This document shows, piece after piece, positions 57,137 to 64,000 of a stretch of 64,000 nucleotides of DNA. The stretch is from assembly GCA_022478985.1 (NCBI GenBank), contig JAKSZP010000185.1, positions 1 to 64,000 on the forward strand, read 5' to 3'. The notes under the pieces are model-generated. The model was given only the letters and a program-made list of their open reading frames with translations, was not told the DNA's origin and did no database searches. The position numbers and the translations under genes are program-made. Positions within the stretch are counted from its first letter, which is position 1, and each line of letters opens with the position of its first letter. The DNA comes from Massospora cicadina. Lineage: Eukaryota; Entomophthoromycota; Entomophthoromycetes; Entomophthorales; Entomophthoraceae.

Positions 57137-57800
57137 CCTTGAGTGCCACATTTCATGCGACCTGAAGGATTTATAAATTGACTAAGCAACTAAACAATCA
57201 TCCCACAAAGGGAGGATTGACAGTTGAATTTCATTACAAAAATTTCAATGAAAATTCCTTTGTTTCCAAAACACATTTTTTTAGTTTAAGTCGCTCTTTT
57301 CCAGTATTCTGTGACACCCAATCAATGTGCAATTATAAATTGCACACCAACTGAGCCATTGCAGCCATATTGGAGAATTTGTTCCCTTCTGATGTCAACT
57401 GGATCTACCACATTAAAAATTTCTCAAACTTTTCTCCAATTGCCAAAGCAATCCGCCACCAAGATCTCGGCATTTTATGGTCAAAGTTATTCCATTTGGG
57501 TGAGAATACACACTCTCACCAATGATTCTATTCCCTTTTCCAACATGGGGAATCCAAACCTGTCATCCCAACCCAACATTACGCCACGCTCAAAACTGCG
57601 GGCCCTTGGGCCACAACAGCCTGGCTTTTCACCAGGTTGCTTCTCACTTCTGTGTTCCATCAGTACTCATTGTTCTAAACCTTCTGGCCCATTTAAACGT
57701 CATCTGCGCAGCAGTGCCTTTGGCATTCTGGCTTGCCTTCTGGGTGCTCTTGCATCCCAACTAGCAATCCAGTCTAAATTTATCTGCTGCTTTCCTGACA
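57137..57800 (+). repeat. G3 5' LTR, third piece, with hydrophobic frame
   Basis: It aligns with 62250-62913 and ends TTTCCTGACA. After an AT-rich block that corresponds to the polyadenylation-signal region of the other copies, a frame from ATG 57326 repeats the LTR pattern (AIAAILENLFPSDVNW, then DLGILWSKL), with a stop after residue 9. A later frame reads PLAFWLAFWVLLHPN at about 57714-57760. The 192-210 residue frame at 57311-57943 is out of phase with these blocks and I do not regard it as the real one. Confidence 0.85.
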
Positions 57801-58720
57801 AAATTGAACATCCATTAAATACAGCCATTTCTCACCCTTCTCGTCAAGGTGAGCGCAGGGATAGTCACTATCTACTGGATGAACGTGAGGTCGGTGGCTT
57901 ACCTTCTGTTACTTGTCTGGTCAATCATCAATTTTGTACATAGCTCCCAGGAGGTATTATAATAGTTCTCCATTCTTAAGCTACCCCGTTGACCTCTTTT
58001 TCAATTTAACCCACCCTTGAGTGGTGGGTCCACCTGTCCCTCACTTGGCGGATGACCATTCCAGGGAGGATGTGGACCAACCCCTCTCCTAAAACGAGTT
58101 CATTCTCTCAAGAACAGTTCCCTTAATTTGCTTACAGTCTCCACTTTGTTGCAGAGTTGTGTGCAGTCGCCAATAAACAAAATTACGCCTACTTTTTTAA
58201 CAATGTATGTTTAGGATTGGAGCACACTGGGTGTCTTTTGAGGACCTGGCTGACATAGTAGCAGCGGATAACTTCATGAGTCTGAAGTTGGCCCAGCAGC
58301 TAGAACTAGAATGGACCTGGGTCTAGAGGTAATTCTCACATCATTGACCTCCCAGCCGTCTTTCAAGTGTAGAGCCCTGTGCCTTTTTCAGTCCACCAGG
58401 TTAGCTTTTGCAATTGCTTTTCTGCAATGCCTGACCTCGTGTTTCCAGTAATTCTGGGTGTGGGCTGGTGGCGTCGTCAGCATGTGTTGATCCAACTGGA
58501 TTCAAACACGTTGTCTTTTGCCAATGGCTAGGCGGAGGGTGAGTTTACGCCGCTTGACACCTCGCTAAGGCTCATAACTGAGGGTCCATCATGACCTTGG
58601 TTTCCCCATTGGCCTTCCGACAGATTTTCCTGACACGTTGATGGCCTACCAGAGCATTTTTGGTTTGGGTAAGGCCAACCATCTTCCACTGCATACTATA
58701 TTCGATCTGAAGTTTTAAAC
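57801..58720 (+). pseudogene. G3 start of interior: protease, with gag not recognised
   Basis: The sequence after the LTR (AAATTGAACATCC) does not start with the TGG expected of a tRNA primer site. The first 400 bp show no gag motif. A protease is visible from about 58240: AADNFMSLKLAQQLELE after a damaged D-S-G (now D-I-V). It continues with FPVILGVGWWRRQH near 58440. Gag appears to be deleted or unreadable, so the element could not assemble particles itself. Confidence 0.6.
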
Positions 58721-58721
58721 A

Positions 58722-59300
58722 ATGGTGGCTGTGGTGAATAGCAATTTCACACTGTACCTGCATACAGCAGTGGAGGATGCCGCCCTCAATGCATTGTTAA
58801 ATGATATGCTCATTAAGGGGTGTTATTTAAGGAGACATCCCCAGTTGACTTTCCCATTGTCTTCTCCTGGAAGGCTGATGGTTTGCTACGCCCCTGCATG
58901 GATTATGGCTATCTCAACAATATCACAGTTCACAACCCCTACACTCTTATGCTTTAAAAAAAATTGGCCAAGCAATTATGAAGTTTTGAGTCTTCTCAAA
59001 ACTATATTTAGTGAGCGCCTTTAATAAAATCTGGGTATCAGAAGGTCATGAATGTCTTATCGCCATCTGGACAAGAAGAGGCATATTTCAATTTTGAGTC
59101 ATGCCTTTTGGGTTAAAAACGTGCCTGTGACATTCCAGCAGATGATTGACAGTGTGCTAGGTGACCTCCAGTTCACCTGTGTGGTCGCATACATTGATGA
59201 TATCCTAGTTCACTCCCCCACCCCTGAACAACACACAAAAATTTGAAGGCGGTGTGTGGCTGCCCTTCATAAGTTGAGCTTGTTATTCAAGCCTTTGAAG
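58722..59300 (+). pseudogene. G3 reverse transcriptase
   Basis: Pieces in order: LNALLNDMLIKG (58785), LLRPCMDYGYLNNITVHNPY (58890), VPVTFQQMIDSVLGDLQF (59130) and the intact catalytic box AYIDDILVHSPTPEQH (59190). The block VDYRGLN, normal in this family, is here MDYGYLN. Frameshifts separate all pieces. Confidence 0.88.
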
Positions 59301-59379
59301 TGCAAATTTACTGTGAGTTACCTTCTTGGGCAATCTAATCTTGTAAGATGGGTACGCCATTTCACCCAGTAAACTGGAG

Positions 59380-60160
59380 GCTATCTGCAATTGGCTGACT
59401 CCAACGACTCAAAAACAACTGAGAAGTTCTTGGGTACAATAATCTTTCTAAAAAACTCTCCTCTGATCACTCACAGTTGGAAACACCACTGCATCCGCTT
59501 ATGGGTAAAAAACGTTCCATTCCATTGGATGCCCAAGTGCCATCAGTCATTTGATTCAATCAAGGAGATGTTTTTATTTGCCTCCCATCCTCAAGCATGC
59601 GGACCCCTCTAAACCCTACATCATAGCATGTGATGCGTCTTTCGCTGCAGTGGGGGCTGTCCTGCTCCAAGAGCGCGATGGGTTGAAACACCCCGTCAGA
59701 TATTATTCCTCAAGTTTTTCTCCACAGAGAAATCCTGGGCCATCTACAATAAGGAGTTAGCAGCCATGGTGTGGGCCTTGACCCACTGGCAGTATCTCTT
59801 TCAGAGTGCTCAACAAAAGTTGACTGTGTGGACACACCACCAATCTCTCCCATACTTCTGCAAGCTGCAGAAGTTGGTGCATTGACAGGCTCAGACCTGC
59901 CACGATTTGTGCAGCTTTGAATCCAATACAAGTTTGTGAAGGGAGCGCTGAATGTGCTCCATGACTTTTTGAGTCAAAATACTGCACTTTGCCCAGCGGA
60001 ATCAGATGAGGAGGACCTTTTCACAGTTAATTCACTGCTAACTCAAATTCTGGTCATCTCTCCCCCTCATTGTCTCAGTAGAATATTTAGGTCCAGACGC
60101 GCCATTGGTCTCAAGGGTTCTAGCAGCCCAGATGGCATGCGCAGAGGGGTTAGATTTTGA
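59380..60160 (+). pseudogene. G3 RNase H
   Basis: The start is PFHWMPKCHQSFDSIKEMF (59520). Then come SKPYIIACDASFAAVGAVLL (59615, catalytic aspartate), HPVRYYSSSFSP and an out-of-frame KELAAMVWALTHWQ (glutamate). It ends in the linker KFVKGALNVLHDFLSQ (59935). Several shifts, the most obvious near 59735, disrupt it. Confidence 0.87.
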
Positions 60161-60239
60161 ATGCTGCTATCACTCTCGAATCCCAAGCATTCACTCTGTT
60201 TTCTGGCTTGGGGACTTATCAGTTTTGGTTGTTCCTGTG

Positions 60240-61080
60240 ATTTTCACCTCTCCTCCAGGATGAAGTCATCTGAGCCCATTATGATCCCCATGAAGTTGAC
60301 CACCCAAGGAACAAAAAATACATTGATTTAGTTAAGCGCACATTCAACTGGACAGTCCTGTCTAAAGATATTTAGGCATGAATTACTGACTGTTTAACAT
60401 GCATGCAGGCCAAATTGGACTATTGGGTAAGAATGGTCTCCTTCACTCTCTGCAGCAGGCAGAGGGGCCATGGACGTCAGTGTCTGTGGACTTCATTATT
60501 GAGCTGCCAAGCTCAAATAGGTTTACAGAAGTCATAATGTCATAGCTCGCTTCACTAAATTTGCTCTTTTTATCCCTTGATCCTCCACTATTACCTCCAA
60601 GGAGACCGTCCTCCTGTTCGTGAAGCACATGTTCTAAATGTTTGGTTTACTGCGGAAATTATCAGTGACCATGGTACCTAATTTACAGTGCAGTTTTGGA
60701 ACGAACTTTTGCCGATTTTAAAAATTAAGCCGTGTCACTCCACCATGTACCTTCCTCACTTAGATGGTCAAACTGAGCGAGTCAATCGTTACTTGGAACA
60801 ATATCTCTGGTGCTACGCCGCAGCTTCTCAGGATACCTGGGCAGACGATCTTACGCTCACCCAGTTTGAATAAAACAATGGAAATAACGCATCCATAGGT
60901 TTCTCCCCATATGAAGCCACCTTGAGGTAAAACCCATGGTTTTTGGTTGGCCCGTGCCTTTGCCCATAAGTGCCAGCTGCAGCTGACCATGCTCAGCACA
61001 TTCGTGCTACCCAGTCCATGGTTTGGGAACACCTGACCAAGGCCATTAGCGACTAGAAATGTTTATAGACTGCAAGAATC
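60240..61080 (+). pseudogene. G3 integrase
   Basis: The zinc-binding remnant HEVDHPRNKKYIDLVKRTF with CLTCMQAK is near 60290-60415. The core has VSVDFIIELPSS (first D, 60485), EIISDHGT (second D, 60665) and LDGQTERVNRYLEQYLW (E, 60765). ASIGFSPYEATL follows at 60890. A stop (TAG) precedes FTVQFW near 60680. The three acidic residues are all still encoded, in broken frames. Confidence 0.88.
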
Positions 61081-61249
61081 TTCTAGTGCATGAGAATACA
61101 GAGAGGTCATATGTCATGTTGGACACGTGGCACTTGTGCATGCAGGTGCCCTCGCACAAGTTTGTGAGAAAACACTCAGGCCCTCATTTAGTAAAAAGGA
61201 CTTGGGGAATGGCGCCTTCCGCTTGAAGTTGCCAGTTCACTAGAAGCAA

Positions 61250-61535
61250 CACCCCATATTCCATATCTTGCAGTTGTCCCCGTTCAAGGGGAAATTCCAT
61301 CAGAACACAAACCCATTGTGATTGAGGGATTGGAGGTGCTGAAGTCATTCTATTCTGGCTTCCCAGTGCTCACGCAGATCGATTCAATATTTAGTTGCTT
61401 GGAAGGGCTACCCGCCTACAAAGATAGTTGTGTTGGCACTTGGGACTGCACAAATTGTTCAGACTTTGTTGAGGCCTTCCACGTGGCCCACCTTGATGCT
61501 CCCCGCCCTCTTAAAATATTGCAACGTTGATGGTG
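61250..61535 (+). pseudogene. G3 chromodomain remnant
   Basis: The frame 61318-61530 carries CLEGLPAYKDSCVGTWDC, corresponding to the W-K/E-G-Y-P and S-T-W-E-P blocks of retroelement chromodomains, then DFVEAFHVAHLDAPRPL, the usual C-terminal tail. The first beta-strand (VEAIL-type) is blurred and at least one cage aromatic is missing. It ends 90 bp before the 3' LTR. Confidence 0.72.
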
Positions 61536-61603
61536 ATCAAATTACCCAAAGACTTAAAAACTTTTCTCTCACCCAATTTCCTGGTGGTGGCGCTCCCCCT
61601 CTT

Positions 61604-61620
61604 GGAAAAGGAAAGGATAA
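61604..61620 (+). promoter_or_regulatory. G3 polypurine tract
   Basis: GGAAAAGGAAAGGATAA lies immediately before the 3' LTR start TGTAAGTCTGG at 61621, the position of the plus-strand primer. Confidence 0.88.
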
Positions 61621-62913
61621 TGTAAGTCTGGGGGAGTGGCCCTTACACTCAGATCGGGTGGTATTTTCTTTCTCTTCTAAGAAGGGTACAAAAAGTCTAG
61701 CCGTACCCCTCATCTCCCAGGGCAATCTTACCCATGTGGTGCATAAGTGATGGGTTGTGGCTCTTTGAAAGTTCCGCCACTCATACCAGCGTTGACAAAC
61801 AATGAATTGTTATGGCGGATTGGTGAGATCTTATCAAGGTGTTTGCAATTGAAATTAATGTGGGATGGATGTTGTGAGTCCCTTCCTTAGGCTGATCTCA
61901 AAAAAAGAGAAATTATTTAAAATCAATGAATCTTCCCCTCCAGCGTTGAAACCTCAATCCACCAAACCCCACAATTCTGAACCAGAGCCAGAGCGATCAG
62001 GTGCGGGTAGGTTAGGCATCCCAAACCCGTTCCTGACTGTATGAGCCTGTCCCTACATGTGATGGCCCTGGGAGGCTCCTGTTACTCATTAAGCAAGATG
62101 TTGCCACTTGAATTGGTGTAATCACATCAAGTCTGAAATTCAGGAATCCAAGGATTAAACTGATGATGACTTGGCTCACCGCTGACACCCTCAGAGTTGT
62201 TTTAAATTAAATAACCCCCCACTTGAAGTTCCGCCAGTTTAGGTCAGACACTCGAGTGCCCCTTTCTAGTGACCCAAAAGTTATACCCAAATTGACTGAG
62301 CATTTAAGCAATAGTTTCACACAGGGAGGATTGACAGTCGATTTTCTTTAAAATTTTTAATAAAAATTTCCCTGTTTCCAAAACATATTTATTTAGTTTT
62401 AGTCGCTCTTATATGGTATACTGTGACAGCCAACCAATGTGCAATTATGGGTTGTACCCCAACTGGGCCATTGCGGCTATGTTGGCGACTTTGTTGCCTT
62501 CTGCTGTCAACTGGACCTACTGCGTTAAAGTTTTCCTATTCTTTTTTAATTGCTAAAGCAAACCGCCAATAGAAACTTGGCATTTTATGGGCAAAATTAT
62601 CCCCGCTTCAGGTGAGGACCCACACTCTCGCTGATTACTCTATTCCATTTTTACCATGGGGGATCCAAACCCATCATCTTGACTTAACATCTCACTACAC
62701 TCAAAACCGCGGGCCCTGGGGCCACAACAGCCTGGCTTTTCACCAGGTTGCTTCTCAATTCTGTGTCCTGTCAGCGCTCGTTGTTCACTGACCTCCTGGC
62801 CCATCTAAACGTCATCTGAGCTGCAGTGCCTCTGGCAATCTGGCTTGCCTTCTGGGTGCTCTTGCATCCCAACTGGAAGGCCTGTCTAAACTTTGTCTGC
62901 CACTTTCCTGACA
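61621..62913 (+). repeat. G3 3' LTR, uninterrupted reference copy of the family
   Basis: 1293 bp from TGTAAGTCTGGGGGAG to TTTCCTGACA, followed by GATAG. The first 30 bases can fold (TGTAAG with CTTACA). An AATAAAAAT signal near 62350 would divide it into a long U3/R part and a U5 of about 540 bp. Being uninterrupted, it lets the insertions in the 5' LTR and in the other copies be placed to within a few bases. Confidence 0.94.
62437..62556 (+). CDS. Hydrophobic LTR-encoded frame, 39 residues
   Basis: It starts ATG at 62437 and reads NWAIAAMLATLLPSAVNW, then YCVKVFLFFFN, then stop. It is the equivalent of 21087-21398, 38063-38260 and 57326 onward, at the same distance behind the polyadenylation signal. 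In a second frame further on, WAKLSPLQVRTHTLADYSIP and later PLAIWLAFWVLLHPNW are readable up to the LTR end. No homology to a named protein is recognised. Coding is a hypothesis. Confidence 0.4.
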   Translation: MCNYGLYPNWAIAAMLATLLPSAVNWTYCVKVFLFFFNC

Positions 62914-64000
62914 GATAGTATATTACTATTGTGGTCTTCGCATACAGCTATTTCATGTTGTGCCCCCTGGTGGAGATTTCTCCATAGGTTAAGTGACAAT
63001 GACATTGTTGCCAACTCTTTATAATAAAACGCCCACGCCTGTTTTGTGGAGGTGATTTTTTGAGAAGTATTCCATGGGATGATCTGTCCCTTTATGCTCT
63101 TGCAAGAGTACTGCTCTAATTACATGTGCAAATGCATCACAAGCCACAATGAATAGATCGGATGTGTCAGCATGATGCAAAACTAACGCTGAAAGAAAAA
63201 GTTATTTTATTGCCTCAAAATCCTGTTGACAAGTATCTGTACATTTGAAAGGATCATAATCCCCGTCAGTGAATGGAGGGGTGCGTCCAGCTGGTCAAGG
63301 GCTGAGGAGAACTTCTTTAAAGAAAATCAAAGTATTGAAGAAGCTTTGGAGATGCTTTTAAATAGTGGAATTGGCCAGTACTGGAATGACTCCAACTTAA
63401 ATGGAGGAAAAGCATATCCATCCATAAGGACCAGGTTTCTCAAGAAGATGACTTCTACATAAAAATAATTCACACTTGGAAGGCTTAGAAAAGAGACCTT
63501 CCTTAAATAGGCTGCTTTCACGGCCTCCAAGTCTTTGGCATGCTGTTCATGGGTTGGGGGCGGATCAATATGTCATTAGTGGCAGCAACAGCGCAAGTAA
63601 ACCTTAGGTCACCAAGAACATCATCAAATTAGTGTTGGAAGGTTGCCAGGGCATTCTTTAACCCCAAAGGGAATCGCCTTGATTGATATAGTCCACGCCT
63701 TGTCCAAAATGTTTTGAGACATTCTTGGTCCACCCTGACTCTCACCTAGTTGAAGGCGATATCAGGGTTGAGTTTTGAGAAATACTTGGATTTAGCAATG
63801 GCCTGGGCGATGATATGTTCCAATGAAATGGGTATAGATTGGAACCATTACGTTATTAACATGACCATAGTCCACACAGGCCATTAGATCCATCAGGCTT
63901 TTTTGCAAAGACTACAGTGAGGCAATGTGAAATGATTTCTTAATAAGCCAGTTTCTTTCTAGAATGTAATTTAACCATATTCCCAGAGCTCTGTCTTCCT
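62914..64000 (-). pseudogene. G4 chromovirus: reverse transcriptase and RNase H, right part
   Basis: On the minus strand: VVFAKKPDGSNGLCVDYGHV near 63930 (RT fingers), an RT palm piece AIPFGVKE near 63680, HEQHAKDLEAVKAAYL near 63540, then RNase H FIVACDAFAHVIRAVLLQEH near 63150, HPMEYFSKN and QHEIAVCEDHNS-type sequence near 62960. The RNase H reading continues at 37800 (TPEARQLPGTYLQFLQF) once G3 is removed. The RT start lies beyond the window edge. It is broken by stops. Confidence 0.87.

Larger units (their letters stand above)
37801..62913 (+). mobile_element. G3: chromovirus spanning 25 kb because of nested insertions
   Basis: The element's own DNA is the 5' LTR (37801-37924, 48319-48834 and 57137-57800), an interior of 3.8 kb (57801-61620) and the 3' LTR (61621-62913). 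Reassembled 5' LTR length is about 1304 bp, against 1293 bp for the 3' LTR. The perfect GATAG duplication and the continuous G4 RNase H reading across the removed block prove one insertion event. Later arrivals inside it are the antisense solo LTR (with G1 inside it) and G2. Coding is protease, RT, RNase H, integrase and chromodomain, all broken. Confidence 0.93.

Noticed and set aside
57311..57943. 210-residue frame as an envelope-like gene
   Set aside because: It is partly out of phase with the blocks shared by the other LTR copies and crosses the LTR end. It is probably a chance frame.
1..64000. tRNA, rRNA or conserved host exons
   Set aside because: No cloverleaf-like tRNA, rRNA core sequence or non-transposon protein domain was seen on either strand by reading. 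A covariance-model scan was not possible.

Overview
The window holds no convincing host gene, rRNA or tRNA. It is almost entirely transposable-element DNA in several stages of decay, as expected of a large, repeat-dominated eukaryotic genome. The element types are L1/Tx1-like LINEs with an APE endonuclease and a zinc-knuckle ORF1, Ty3/gypsy chromoviruses with a chromodomain after the integrase, and a second Ty3/gypsy lineage without one. The style of the LINE reverse transcriptase and of the chromovirus integrase fits a fungus, and I lean to one with an expanded genome, but I cannot prove the taxon from this sequence. Most open reading frames are broken by stops and frameshifts. Differences between duplicated target sites are largely transitions.

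Left part (1-28.8 kb): the 3' half of a plus-strand chromovirus (G0; RNase H, integrase, chromodomain, likely 3' LTR to 4093) meets a minus-strand LINE (LINE-1, 4094-8606) whose 3' end is missing, so G0 probably landed inside it. LINE-2 (plus, about 9015-14285) and LINE-3 (minus, about 14865-20134) are full length at their 5' ends, lie tail to tail, and each has a 16-18 bp target duplication. LINE-3 split the left LTR of a small LTR element (TRIM-1, 14819-27580). The short interior of TRIM-1 received a solo chromovirus LTR (20904-22273, target duplication ACAAC). Its right LTR received a second small LTR element (TRIM-2, 23311-27500). The right LTR of TRIM-2 in turn carries another solo LTR (25031-26071, target duplication GATCC) and a block of 90-bp tandem units.

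Right part (28.8-64 kb): one nest of insertions accounts for most of the DNA. A minus-strand Ty3/gypsy element G5 (28.8-34.0 kb) was entered in gag by a minus-strand chromovirus G4. G4 was split in its RNase H domain by a plus-strand chromovirus G3 (37801-62913, perfect duplication GATAG). The G3 5' LTR was hit by an antisense solo LTR of the same family (37925-48313) and by Ty3/gypsy G2 (48835-57136). The solo LTR was itself hit by Ty3/gypsy G1 (38389-47480, duplication CCAGC/CCAGT). Removing the insertions in order restores collinear LTRs of about 1.29-1.30 kb and a continuous RNase H reading in G4.

The most interesting signals are hydrophobic reading frames that recur at the same place and strand in the LTRs of the chromovirus family, one primer-binding-site motif shared by three different LTR elements, and two miniature LTR elements. 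A piggyBac-like MITE sits in the G4 LTR, and an 801-bp insert flanked by a 9-bp direct repeat sits in G2.
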